A DNA stretch of 64,000 nucleotides from Antitrichia curtipendula. Lineage: Eukaryota; Streptophyta; Bryopsida; Hypnales; Leucodontaceae. A program made the translations under genes and the position numbers. Positions within the stretch are counted from its first letter, which is position 1. Each line of letters starts with the position of its first letter. The stretch is taken from contig OX579638.1 of assembly GCA_951230915.1 (NCBI GenBank), positions 3,986,696 through 4,050,695 on the forward strand, written 5' to 3'. The notes below the pieces were generated by a model that ran no database searches, was not told the origin of the DNA, and saw only the letters and a list, made by a program, of their open reading frames with translations. Shown piece after piece: positions 1 to 11,795 of the stretch.

Positions 1-1949
1 AAGTCTCATGGTAACAACAAGGGAAATACTCATTTGTGTTTGTTCTTCATAATCTTGAATGCGTGGTCATTACCTAATGTATTCTCAAAGGAGGCAAATT
101 TGAATTGTTTCGTGAAGCATCCAATGACTAGATTAGTTCAAATGTTAATCATAGGAATAAATTGCCATTTTTTAATATTATACTTAGCCCATTTTGTATG
201 AGGTAAACATGCCAATCATTGCACAGACAAACTTTGAAACCTTCTTCCAAACAAATTCTAAGTCAATTTTCTTTGAAATTTGGTATAATGAATCCATGTT
301 GAGTGCAGACTTTGGAGATAACCAAATCAAACTATAAAATTGCATGAGTTCAACGCAATTGTAAATCTTGTCTAGAAAGGTTTGTTTAAAAATAAATAAA
401 AATCCAACGACCCTTCATTGCACATTGTGTGGTGGCCGTGTGGTGGTTGTGCATTTGTTGTGCAAAGCTGATGACTACCTTTAACACTTGAATCATTAGT
501 ATTACATGTATCTCGTGGTGGTTGTGAGTTTCTAGGCATTGTACGGTAAATGGCATGTCTTCATTAGCTCCTATGAGAAGCTTTTGAAAACTTTCATCAT
601 CATCTATTATGTGCATATTGTCTCTCTTAAAGGATAAGGTCCATAAATTGTCAAAACTTCTAGCATCGTTGATATTAACTTTGCCTCTTCTTAGCCAAAC
701 ACAATTTGTCATAGTGGCAAAGATTTAGTAGGCATTCAAAGTGTGTTAAATTATTATTTTTATTTATTATTAATTCTACAAAAAACTGAATTATTAATGT
801 ATCGATTGTTTTGTTCTCATATTCACCCACAAGTTGCATAGACCTCATTCAAATAATATTTTTTTCACGATATGATCAATTGAATTGATCTTTTTTCAAA
901 CCTGAAGTTTTTTTTTGTGGGTGGGGGGGGGGGGCGCGGGGTTGTTCCGCGTAAGAGGATTCCAATGCCCCCCATAATGCAAAAGTCACTGATCAATTGA
1001 TAGTCGCTCCAATCATCAATCCTATGCCCATATTGTTTGGGGGTGGGGGATGTACACCAAGGGAACATCTGACGAAGTGTCGACTTTGGGTCAGTCCCTC
1101 TTTCCATACCTGCCCCAGTTACTTATTCATCTGCCTCAGTTGACAGCAACAACAGTCTCATCAGTCACTTGGGAAAAGGTCCTGCCTGAGAACAAAAACT
1201 TGTGGCTCCAAGCAATTTGAAACCTTTCAGTTGGTGGAATTTGTGGTGCCCCTCCCCAAAACAAAAACAAAACAAAATTTTGTGGCTCGGCTGGTTTTCG
1301 TTCCCTGGAATTCATGGCCTCAAGTTTTACCAGTTTTCAAGTAAACTGTACTTAGGCTAATATTTTTATAATATTTTATTTCGGTACTACGAATAGAACA
1401 CTCACCTGCAAAAAGAGTGGAAATTGGCCATGGCACACTCACTGGGCAACCAGTGCTTGTGCCTGGGAGTCAAAAGTTTGCTACGGCGCAGTATGGCTTC
1501 AAATTACTGTCACCTGCAAAATTAGTGTTCCTCAACATTACTACCTCTTTTTCTGTAAAATACAAAGGAAACATGTTTATTTAGAAATGGAGAGAGTATC
1601 TTTTCGTGCGGAAATTGGTACACTAGAGGTAACTTACCCCCATTGCATTGGCAACATTTCTTTCGGTCATTTTCTTATTTATTTACATTATTAACAAATG
1701 GAAAGGAATCACTGCATTAAAAAAAATGAGAACACCAAACAACCAAGTCACAGAGGCTAGACAATGGAGAGATAAGAGCAAAAAAGGGAAAGGAAAGGAA
1801 AACAAACTAAGAGAATAAACAATAACAAAAATCCTTCTTGTTCCAAGAAATGCTAGTACCATTTCTATAAAGCTAGGACTGGGGATTTAACCCAACTACA
1901 ATCAAACTTAGCCGCATCTTGTGGGTGTTGACCAACCGTGAATTGAGAC
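1..1949. other. Intergenic, no gene seen
   Basis: AT-rich sequence without a credible coding region. The longest open frames (386-712 and 865-1107, minus) have biased, low-information translations and no recognisable motif. A G-rich run lies near 918-940. I see no RNA gene or clear repeat boundary here. Confidence 0.6.
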
Positions 1950-2873
1950 TTAACCCCTAAAGTCCCAAGGCCTTTTTTCCATCAAAAAATAATCAAAATT
2001 GTCATATCTATAGCAAAGAACAACAAACTTTAAAAATTATTTTTTTCACATATGTAACCATTGGATCTTAAACTACACTAGTATAAGAATTTGTGGAAAA
2101 AGTTTTAGAAACTTTGACTGCGTATATTGCGAGATTTTTTTTTTAAAGTGAAGAAAACATATTCTTTTACACCTTGCTCGATTCAATTTTTTTGGCTTTG
2201 AATCTTATTAACTTAAAATTTTTGTACTATTGATTTTGATTTTCTAATTTTCAATATTGAAGAATTGAGTTGAGAATCTAAGAAAAAAAATTTAACAAAA
2301 AAACACTTAATTTTCATTAATTTTTTAATATTAAATAGAAGTAGGTTCAAGATTGAAGGGATAACTAAATAGTTAATAGCTCTAAGATGGAATCAAACAC
2401 AATAATTTCAATGGTGAAATTGTTCTAGCAAGCAAACTTAACATGTCTAACAATTCTTTTTGATAAAATATTAAAATTGCATTAAAAAATGAATTGTATA
2501 AGTTAATTTTTCAAAAAGATGCTTAGATTGCCCGAAAAACAAGATTGTCCATAACCTTTTCATCACTAGTCCAAATAGAATGAATCAAAGCTTCGGATGT
2601 AGAAAAAAATAGAATGTTTGAGGAAAAATTAAAAGTAAAAAAATTGAACTTTTTGTGATTTTTTTGGATTGCCCCTCGAGTTGTTTTTTAACCTCATAGT
2701 GGCATAACTTTTGCTCCTGGGTACCAATTGAAATAAAAATTATATTCTCAAAAAACTAATCTTATTTCCTATCTTCAAAAAAAATTAAAAAAAATCATGT
2801 CAAAAATTGAGATCACACAAGCCTATCCGAAATTCCAAGAATCCCTGGCAAGGATTTTGGGACTTTAAATTGA
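1950..2873. mobile_element. TTAA-flanked non-autonomous element, decayed copy
   Basis: The left end reads TTAACCCCTAAAGTCCCAAG. The right end, reverse complemented, is a degenerate version (around 2850-2873, with the AAAGTCCC core kept). Internal sequence near 2518-2600 matches 55591-55690, and 2031-2340 matches 40180-40480 in reverse, so this is a dispersed family. There is no coding capacity. The TTAA plus CCC-type terminus resembles the piggyBac superfamily; that assignment is inference. The right end is the less certain one. Confidence 0.55.
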
Positions 2874-5640
2874 GCCTAAGTCAAGTAGAGCATCCCTTGA
2901 ATGTGTGACAATGTAACAATGTAACAATATAACAATATAACAAAAAGATGCGTCATGTTCATTTCCTCCCCCACTTTCCCGCCTGAAAAATTGAGAGCCA
3001 TTGATTTAAAAAAAAAATCCTCTCCCTCATGATGCCGTTGATCTTGAAAAACAACTTTGAATACGGATATATACGATATGATATACAATATATGGATACG
3101 GTACAGATATAAATATTATATGGATATTGTACAAATAGATATGGATATAATATGGATATGATACAAATACAAGTATTGTATGGATGCAGATACAAATATG
3201 GGTAAAGGATATGGGTAAAGGATATGGGATATATCCCATATCAAATGCCACTCCTACCTCTACTTGAAAATTACAAGGGGGTGGAATGGGGGTGGGGGAT
3301 GGGGAGGGTTCACAAAAATTAATTTAACTAATTTAGTTTTGAACTCACCAGGGGGGGACAAATTTTTTTAATTTAATTTAAATTATTTTTTGAGCTTACC
3401 ATGGAGATGAAATTCATCCAAATTTATTTTGTTTTATTTTTGAGCTCATTTTGACAGTTTGAATGTGTGACTTTCCATCAGTTTGCACGAGCAGGATTCT
3501 AAACTCAAGAATGGGCTTAACATATATGTGCGAATTTGGAAACCTCAATGACCATCCAAATGGGTGAAATAATGACAACTGTTTGTGACGTTGTCCACAT
3601 CATAATATTAGAAATAGATCTAGTAATATTTCCAGTCTGCACCATAGTAATTTGAAAGTAGCCTGTGACCCGGCCTTGGTTTGAAATTACAGTCACACTC
3701 CACACTAAGGTAACTACACCTACAATCTCATGAATAAGCTTTGTGGCATGACCAATATGCTCTAAAAAATGAAGAATAATTTTTGCACATTGGTAAAAAA
3801 CTGAATCAAAATGCAAGTGGTTTCATAATTTTTGGACACATTGTGAATTAGTTACAAAATTTTCAAAGATGCAAGGTGTAGGGTGCTAATAGTGTCATGT
3901 AGGTGATGCCAAAATGCATTTGATACACTATAGAAGAAGTTAAAGCAACAAAGAGTGTACCCAAAATTGTCCACTAGCCACTTCTACAGTACTACAAATA
4001 GAGCTGCACACTATTCAAAATTCACCTTAGATTTGTCCTTGTCATGCGCTTCATTTTTGGTATCCTCCCTCCTCTCCTGAAATAGGGGTCGATTCTGAGG
4101 AGCGGTCCATTTTAGGTGCAGCTACCTTAGCAACTGAAAAGAAATCAGTGAATGTACCGTAGTTCGTTTCAGCCAATGACGGAGTCGACTCTGAACGTCT
4201 GCAACTCTGCATATTATTTTCCACTAATAAGTTATGGTATCATGACTTCCTACTGCGCCCGCTTCAGTTCTGTCTGCCGGACTGCGGGCGTGCCGTGCAC
4301 AAGCAGCCAAAAAACTAGAATTCAGTTCCCCAATCCGGGTAAAAAACTTTTCAACGGGGATTAAGTCAATGCTTAACTTAACTTAATCCCCCTCCTGCAC
4401 AAAATACGCCAGCGTTTCAGGAACTGAAGCCGAAGAGCCGTTATACTTTAAAAGCGGACCCATACTAATTAATCGCCTTTCCCCCCCCCAATATATATAT
4501 ATATATATACCTTTGTTGTACATCAATGTTTTAAACATCTACAGTTTTCTACAACAAGTCTCTTTAATTTTTTGGTCTCCTTCATACCCCTATTTAGTGT
4601 AGAACTGAACAAGTGGTATTGTAAACAAAATAACAAGTGAACACCCAATTCCAAATTGAATCATGGCTCCAATGCGTGGTGGTAAGAAGTCCTTACCCGT
4701 CTTTTAAAACAAAATGAGTGGTTGAGTTTATGGCTTAATTCCTAATCTCAAGTGATCATTTTTTGGTTGTTGTCCCCCTTATTTGAGTTGCTCGCTATCA
4801 AATTTTAAGTTTTATTTTGATAAAAAATTATTTGTGGAAAATAGACTGCGTTATAAATCCAATAGCAAGAGTTTTAGCAAATTTTTGAGTTATATTCCGC
4901 CTTGTGGAATTTTTAAAATTTAAGTGGTGTAGTATAGTTTATGGCTTTTCGGATTTTTTTGGTTCAGTTTGGATATGGATTGCGAGTGCGGTTTTTGCCT
5001 AGGTCAAAAAGGGAAGATCCAAGGAGCTCAAGGAGAAAACAAGTGTGTCCATTCTACTTTTAAAAAAAAAAAATACTATTGTCATTGAGTGATCACCGTG
5101 CATTGCAAGCTTCAATAAAAATTGCAAAATGACTAAAATGTTGTGAAATTTTAGATGAGCATTCTCAACTCTCTTATCTTTCATTGAATACAAAAAAATG
5201 ATGATTTCAAAAGATTTTCACTAAGATATGCTCCTTCAAAATGCATTGCCTTGTTTTTCCATTGATCCTAATAAAACTTCAAACTTAAAGACCTACTAAG
5301 TGGTGTAGTCAAATAATCCGAATTTTTTTGAGGTTCTCATTCTTAGTGTAAACTACAAGATCCTACAACATTGCTCAAAATGCGACACCTACATTTAAAC
5401 AAAAAAATAGTCATTGCTTCTTAGATAGTGATTACACAAGATCAGTACACAATCAATACATGAAAGTCTATAAGAACCTAGTAACTTACTCTTAGTTACA
5501 CCTACCAAACAATTGTTTGAAAATTCATAACTTATTCATACGGAGTCCTAATAATGCAGGCTAAACCTTGTTGAAATCCTCTTTTAGTTGCCAATAAGGG
5601 TATAACAAAAAACAATTTGTGGTTTAGTGACTGAAAAGTA
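2874..5640. other. Intergenic, low-complexity and AT-rich
   Basis: No gene recognised. It holds a short 10-bp tandem (units like AATGTAACA, about 2905-2943), an imperfect GGATATGGATAC-type simple repeat (3060-3240) whose open frames are artefacts, and an AT dinucleotide run at 4490-4510. About 90 bp around 3815-3905 resembles 47300-47400. The open frame at 4152-4364 has no recognisable domain. Confidence 0.55.
3060..3240. repeat. GGATAT-type imperfect simple repeat
   Basis: Successive variants of GATATGGATA and GGTACAGATA with drifting units. The tyrosine/isoleucine-rich open frames across it on the minus strand follow from the repeat, not from a gene. Confidence 0.6.
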
Positions 5641-6184
5641 ACTGTGCTCAGTTGTAATTAGTGTCGATTCTAGGTCTGCGTACCTCAGTGTTCAAAAGTT
5701 TTACACAACAGGTCTCAAAAAGAGTAGTAATTGTGCTGCTCACTGACTTGCCCAAACTGAGTGCAAGAAAGTTTCTATCCACGCCAGCATGTCTGAAAAC
5801 GTGAGTACTTTAACCATGCCTCCGTCTCTGGCTGATGCCATGACTTCGTTTTTACACATCACGTCTGACAGCAAAAGATGAGTGATTGCGGTAAGTTCCA
5901 TCATCTTCACAGAGAATGGCTGCTCCCCACAGTACAGTACGTCCTCCCGGAGGTCGTGGCTTCTAGTTGGTGGAAACCGCATCATTCCAGATTCCAATCT
6001 TAGACTGATGCCTGCACATGGACGGGTTCTCCTGTTCTCCATGGACGGAGTCGTCCACACCCTTCGAATCTAAGAACTTATAGGCAAAGGTCATCGTGAG
6101 CTGGTCAGAGAGAGAAAAGAGAGAGAGAATCATGTGGATAATGGACGACAGAGGACGCCAGTAGGGATTTGCTAACTTATTACT
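5641..6184. other. Upstream of ABA receptor, unassigned
   Basis: More balanced base composition than the sequence to its left. Overlapping open frames occur on both strands (5740-6060 minus, 5882-6073 plus), but neither translation shows a domain I recognise. A GA-rich run at 6103-6130 may belong to the promoter of the receptor gene downstream. Confidence 0.35.
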
Positions 6185-6589
6185 GTGGGTGCAACTGGGC
6201 CGGGGAGACTGTGTCCTTGTGGGTCATACATACCGAATACCAGTTCTTTCTCGTGTTCTCTCTCAAGCTCTCGCTCAGTCTCTCAGTCTTCCGAGTCGCC
6301 GAGGTTACAGGTTTTTCGCAAGGGTTTTAGGAACGATCTCTTTCTCTTCATCTCTCTCACGAGATTTGCTTTCCTGGATCAAAAGTTCTTCCTTTTCCTT
6401 GTGTGTGGGAATCCAGGGTGTGAGTTTGGGAAGAGTGAGTGTGGTTGATGGTGGAAGGGAAGGAGAGGGCGATGAAAGGGTGCTTGATCGACAGTGGTAG
6501 AGGTGGGCTTACGCTTGGAGTAAACGATTTTCAATTAGGTTTGTAGCTTTGAAAACAACTTGGTGCAGGAGTGAAGACCGTAAGTTGCG
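6185..6589 (+). promoter_or_regulatory. Probable core promoter/5' leader of the PYL gene
   Basis: A CT-rich stretch (CTCTCTCAAGCTCTCGCTC around 6258-6278, and 6330-6362) precedes the receptor start by about 250-330 nt, as in many plant 5' leaders. The stretch GTGCAG just before 6571 could be the acceptor of a leader intron. No TATA box was identified with confidence, so the transcription start is not placed. Confidence 0.35.
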
Positions 6590-7673
6590 ATGAAAGGGCT
6601 CCATGGGCAAGCCGATTTCCAGACGCTTCTGGAGGGGCAAAAGGGTCTGATTTGCCGGTTTCACCGGCACGAGCTTCAAGCGCACCAGTGCGGCTCCATT
6701 TTGTTACAGCAGATCAAGGCGCCCGTAGAGACTGTGTGGAGTGTATTACGACGGTTTGATAAGCCACAGGTGAGGGATCCAGGGATCCGTCCCGCACAAA
6801 CCAAGATCTTAATCTCGTTATTTAGGACCATTTCGTAATGTTTACAGTCATACATGTCCATCACTTGCGTAGTACAACATTTAGACGACGTGAATTAGGC
6901 CTGGAGTATTCAACACACCAAGATCTTAGTCTGGGTACTTGCAAAATATTTCCTAATGGGTACCACACATATCCATCACTTGCCTAGTACGACATTTAGA
7001 CAACATCAAAAGTTGTAAATTAGGCATGGAGTATCTTAACGCACCAAGATCTTCGTCTCGGTAGTTGTAAATATTTCGCAATGGTTGTCAAAACATATCC
7101 ATCACTTGCGGAGTACAACATTTAGACAACATTAGAGCTTTTTTACGAAGAGAATTTGGCCTGGTGTTTGCACAGGTTTACAAGCGCTTCATCGAGTCGT
7201 GCGACGTAATAGAGGGCGATGGCGGCGTGGGCACAATTCGAGAGGTTCACGTGGTGTCTTCCATCCCCGCCACTTCCAGTATCGAGAGACTAGAGATCCT
7301 CGACGAGGAGGAGCATATCATAAGCTTCCGTGTTCTGGGCGGCGGCCACCGATTGCAAAACTACTGGTCGGTGACTTCGCTTCACAACCACGAGATGGAC
7401 GGGCATATTGGCACTTTGGTGCTGGAGTCTTATGTTGTGGACATCCCCGAGGGCAACACCCGTGAGGAGACGCACATGTTTGTGGATACTGTAGTGAGGT
7501 GCAACTTGAAGGCGTTGTCTCAAGTCTCCGACCACAAGTTTTTCCACGAGTCCAAGTCATCCAAGGTTGCAGCCAAGGTTACAACAGGTTCGCCCAAAGT
7601 TGTTACGGAAGCTCCAGTGCCAGCTTCGTCTTTGCCAGTTTCCATCACTGAGCCTGAGTTTGTGCAAGGGTAG
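6590..7673 (+). CDS. PYL: PYR/PYL/RCAR abscisic-acid receptor
   Basis: START/Bet v 1-fold ABA receptor of nucleus and cytosol; the ABA-bound form inhibits clade A PP2C phosphatases and so releases SnRK2 kinases. Two exons, 6590-6769 and 7176-7673, join in phase 0 (PQ|VYK) to give 225 residues. The latch HRL (118-120) lies in GGGHRLQNY. The gate loop reads SSIPA (88-92) instead of the usual SGLPA. Residues matching PYR1 K59, E94, R116 and E141 are present (K63, E97, R119, E144), as is N170 of the C-terminal helix, so hormone binding looks intact. The C-terminus carries about 40 extra Ser/Val/Pro-rich residues after FFHESK. The chosen ATG gives the short N-terminus usual for the family. The intron (6770-7175) is unusual because it is made of tandem units. 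Family assignment is firm; the effect of the gate changes is unknown. Confidence 0.95.
6801..7175 (+). repeat. Three tandem ~120-bp units filling the PYL intron
   Basis: CCAAGATCTT starts at 6801, 6918 and 7044, giving periods of 117 and 126. Each unit also carries CATCACTTGC followed by AGTACAACATTTAGAC and a GGCCTGGAGTATT-like end. The third unit ends in the functional acceptor TTTGCACAG; the first two end in related CAACACACC and TTAACGCACC sequences. The intron therefore seems to have grown by tandem duplication of its 3' part. Confidence 0.85.
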
Positions 7674-9579
7674 GATTACATCAGTTTGGAAAGATAACCT
7701 GCTCGTCCTCACATCTACATCATCTCTTTCATCTTTCGTTTTTTGGAACGCAAATGAAGAGGTTTCATTGCGCATCAACGTTCAAACATGTGCCTGGCGT
7801 TACAGAAATATATAATTTCAGACCTTTCACATGTGAATCTTGAGAGCTTGCTAGCTCGGAGAAGAGGCTCTGTCACAGTCGATTATACATAATTCAAAAT
7901 GTAGTGGATCGATCATGTTCCTGTGGGGGAAGTTTGTGATCGTGACAGCGTTTGGATTCTAGGTTTTCGGAGGTTTAAGTAGCCAATGAGAAGACTAATG
8001 TACAATGTTAGAGTTAGTGGCAGCTGTGCTACGAGTGTGGGCCGGTGATGGCAACCAATTTTAGGATTGCAATTTCGTTTCATATGTATAGTATCAAGCT
8101 GTTAGTCTTGACTTCTAGACAGAGACTTAAATTCATTCCAACATAGTGATTTTTTTATTTCCTGGGGCCTCGACCTTAGACTCTATGATTCTTTACTTCT
8201 AGAGAGCACAGGAAACTTTCACAGATCTAGAGGGTTCCCATATATTAAATGGTAGGTGGGAATGGAGCACTAGGTTCGGTAGCTAAGTTACTGTTTCGTT
8301 TCTGAGCATCCCATAAGCTTCCGAGTAGATAGGAACGGAAAGAAAGCACAATTGTTCCTGGTTGGATCGGAAGCGTATAATCTATTGGCATTAAATTCTG
8401 GATCCTGAGCATCACAGGATCCTCACATTTCACAGATTGCATCCTCAGATTTCCCAGATTCTTGCAGAATGATCGTCAAGTCGTCAATGCAAGCCTTGAT
8501 CATGTTTTGATTAGCAGTGCTCAATCAAATCAAGTCTTGCACTTCGAGCAGGTTATCAGCAATTGCAACAATTTTTGCAGCAGTTTTGAGTTATTGTTTG
8601 CCTGATTACTCTCCTGTCTCACACGCCTCGGGAGCTCCTTCTAGGATTAAACTTAAAGTAGGAGATCAATTTGTGTGCCACTTTCCGGCCACCATGTATC
8701 ACTAGAGTGCATTTGAAATTTGAAATGTACACCAAGCATAGGATGGCTTCACACAAATCGGGCCTCCTAGACCTTAGCCAAAGTTTTCGTGGTTTTAGTT
8801 ATTTTGGGTTGCAAACGAGAGATTGAAGCTCCATTTGCAAAACTGGGCGAATCAGTTACAGTTGCTGACTTCTCGTCAGGTTGCAATGTTGCATTCATCA
8901 TTTATCTCGCTATGCGTGGTGACGTTGACACTTCGATCCTCTTTGACATAATTCTGGAACTCAATATGCCCTCATATCCTTTGCACGTGGGTCCAGATTG
9001 TGTATTAGCTGGACTCGGGCGAACAGGAACGATTCTACAGCTGCCCGGCATCTGGGCCTTCTTTGGCAGCATGGTGCAATCCAAATAACGTAGCATCTTG
9101 GGAATGGAGGTCGCTGTTTGCTGAGTTTGAAAGCTGGAAGGGAACTGTGCCGAGATTGATGAGGTCGCTCTCTCGTTGATAGACCAAATCAAATGAAATT
9201 CCTTTGCGAGTACAGCACTTGGTCAACAGAGAACAGCACAATCGTTCCGCTAGTGGGGACATGACCACACTAATTGACTACAGCTGATACCGGAATCCAG
9301 TCCCCTTGAGGCGCAACCAAATCATTAACTACAGATACATGCATTGAAATGTATCAGAGAAATGAAGTGCAGAAGCTGGTACCTCGGACGCAATTGCAAA
9401 CTGGGTCAGTACCAATAAAACTTTCAAACAACATATAGTTCTTTGAAATTAAAGACTTCGTCAAATATAGTACGACACTTTGTTGAAATAGTCATTTACA
9501 ATTTAGGATATATATTAGCTCTAGCGCTCATAGTTAAGTCAAATTAAAATAAGAATTTTATTTGAAGTAGAATTTCAAA
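7674..9579. other. 3' flank of PYL and intergenic sequence
   Basis: The first few hundred bases are presumably the 3' untranslated region of the receptor gene. Beyond about 8200 the composition stays moderately balanced, and open frames exist on both strands (8245-8442 minus, 8789-9088 plus, 8902-9192 minus). None shows a recognisable domain and they overlap one another, so I call no gene. Confidence 0.45.
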
Positions 9580-9905
9580 CCTCATTTAGGCATAGTAGAA
9601 TAACTTTTTTCTTAAAACTTTGAACTAAAAAAAGTTGGTAAATCTATCTAAGTTTCATCTACAATTTTATTTTTGAGATTTCTAGCCTCCAATCAAAAGT
9701 TGTGGACAGATTTCAGAGAGGGGTTGGACGAAATATTTTTTCTACAATTTCAAACATCCTCTTTGAGTTTTTTCTGTAACTTTTGATAGGAGGCTTGAAA
9801 TATCAAACGGATTTTTGGAGATGAAACTTAGATAGATTTACCAACTTTTTCTAGTTCAAATTTTTTTTTATTTTTTAATTTTACTGAGACTAAATGAGAT
9901 CTAAA
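9580..9905. repeat. Long imperfect foldback (hairpin)
   Basis: The segment around 9627-9700 (AGTTGGTAAATCTATCTAAG and onward) returns as its reverse complement at about 9773-9860. Shorter outer matches (CTCATTTA near 9580, TAAATGAGA near 9893) extend the arms. A related left half occurs at 46950-47055. It could be a foldback MITE or give a small-RNA hairpin. No protein is encoded. Confidence 0.65.
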
Positions 9906-11237
9906 ATTCTACATCAAACATAATTTTTATATTTTGACAATGAGTGGTCAAGCTCTCATTTCAAATTATCCCATACCCTTCGAAGATTTATGGTGGACAA
10001 TTGATTTCAATATAAAACTTAAATCTCCAATCTTCATTCCCAAGATTGTCAATGAAGCAATTCCTTTGTTGGGCCATCAATTTGATTTACTTTTGATTGC
10101 AAAAGGTTAAATGACATTTGTATTTGATTCAAGGGCTTGTAAAGATTTTTGGCAAATCATCTTAACATTTCTTTGTTGATTTGTTTATCTAGTCCGAGAT
10201 TTAGTAGAAAGAACAATGTACACCATACATCTACTGCCACAACCTTGGTACCCGGTACCAAAGCTTATTCTAATTGCCCATGTGGATGTTTTTTATGGAT
10301 GAGGCTTCTAGAGAGGGAAAGACAGCCTCTTTGAAGGCTATTGAATGTTAGGTGCTTGTATTTTTTCTTAAGTGCAGTAAGGGTTTCCTTTATTTGTGTC
10401 AAAAACATATCTATATCTATATAGCATATTTGAAGAGCATATAAAATATTTTTATATTATTTTACATGATTTTCTTGGAGATGTTTTAGAGTGAACTATA
10501 AGAATTGTAAATATTTGAAGTCATCATTTAGTCAGTAATATTTCCTCGATACAATTTTAATATTCTTGAAATTCTCACCAATAAATTTCAAAAAGAATTT
10601 TCATTCCACTTACTATAGAATCTAAGTAAATTATTTTTATTGAATTTTTTTATTAACAAATTTGATTAAATTTTTAAAAATTGAAAAAAAAATTTGAAAA
10701 ATCATTTTATACAAGTGTCTTACTTGCATGTCAACATGTTTAAATTTTTTTTGAAAGTCTAATTTTTCAATTTGTTATGGCAATTTTTAAAATTTATGTG
10801 AATACTTACTAGAGTCATACAAAAGAGATAAAACGTTCTTCTTTTCAATTCCAATCTTTTGCATGGACTTAGATGTCCATTCTTGAACAATGGACTTTAA
10901 ATTGAAGTTGGCTTGGAAAAACAAACGAAAATCAAATACATATTTTATTACATGTTCTGACCTCCTAAGAAAATTTATTTACATCTAAAATCTGGTCATA
11001 ACAAATTGAAAAATTAGAACAATTTAGTGAAATTTACACATGTGATGCAATCATATAATTCATTATGCATGAAATTGATTTTTAAATTTCAAAATTATAG
11101 TTGGATCCTATATTTAATTTGAAAAAGATTTCTAAGTGAAAAAAAATCTCATTATGCAAATATAAAATCTCCAAGACCATATTATGAAATATGCATATTC
11201 TTTATTGAACCATATCTTAAATTTTGGGAAATGTCTC
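9906..11237. other. Intergenic, AT-rich, nothing recognised
   Basis: Very AT-rich sequence without a usable open frame, RNA gene or boundary that I can support. Confidence 0.5.
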
Positions 11238-11795
11238 AGGGAGTTCACTTAGAGTATCCATTAGAAATCACGTGCAAACAAAACTTTGGACCCCCTATTT
11301 ACTTTTTGAATTTTAAATAAAACAAAATAAAAAAATTATTAATAGATTTTCTTACTTTAAGAGTTTATATTTTGAATTATTGATTGTTTTATTTGTTAAT
11401 GATAATTAGTTACAAATTTTTGAAGTAAAAAGATACATTGTAGAACTGAAAAATAACTTTCACACCTCTATATTATATAAGAAAAAATTGTCTAAAAGAA
11501 GAACAAAAAATTCCTAAAAATAACTCTCTATTGAAAGTTCATTTTGAGTTGAATATTGATTCAATGGTCATCTAAATGTGTTCTCTATAATTATTTTAGT
11601 TGAAAAGCATGCCATTTTAATTCAATTTCTACCTCTTCTAGAAATCATTTCATATTTTATTTGAGTTGGAAATTTTGGCAATAGAAACCTATAGTCATTA
11701 TTAATCAATGCTCAAAATTTTAGGTTGGAATTATAGTTTATTAGAAACCACTTGTTTGCACGTGGTTTGTTGTAGTAGAACTAAGTACACCCCCC
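11238..11795 (-). mobile_element. ~0.55 kb non-autonomous element, GGGGTGCACTTAG family, copy A
   Basis: One of three related copies (others 36652-37205 and 48533-49074), here in reverse orientation. The ends are short imperfect inverted repeats (about GGGGTGCACTTAG against GGGGGTTCACTTAG). Just inside lie a CAAACAAGTGGTTTCTAATA block at one end and a CCAAAGTTTTG block at the other. There is no coding capacity and no convincing target-site duplication. Confidence 0.65.

Noticed and set aside
2876..3251. Tyrosine/isoleucine-rich minus-strand frames
   Set aside because: Translation of a GGATAT-type simple repeat.
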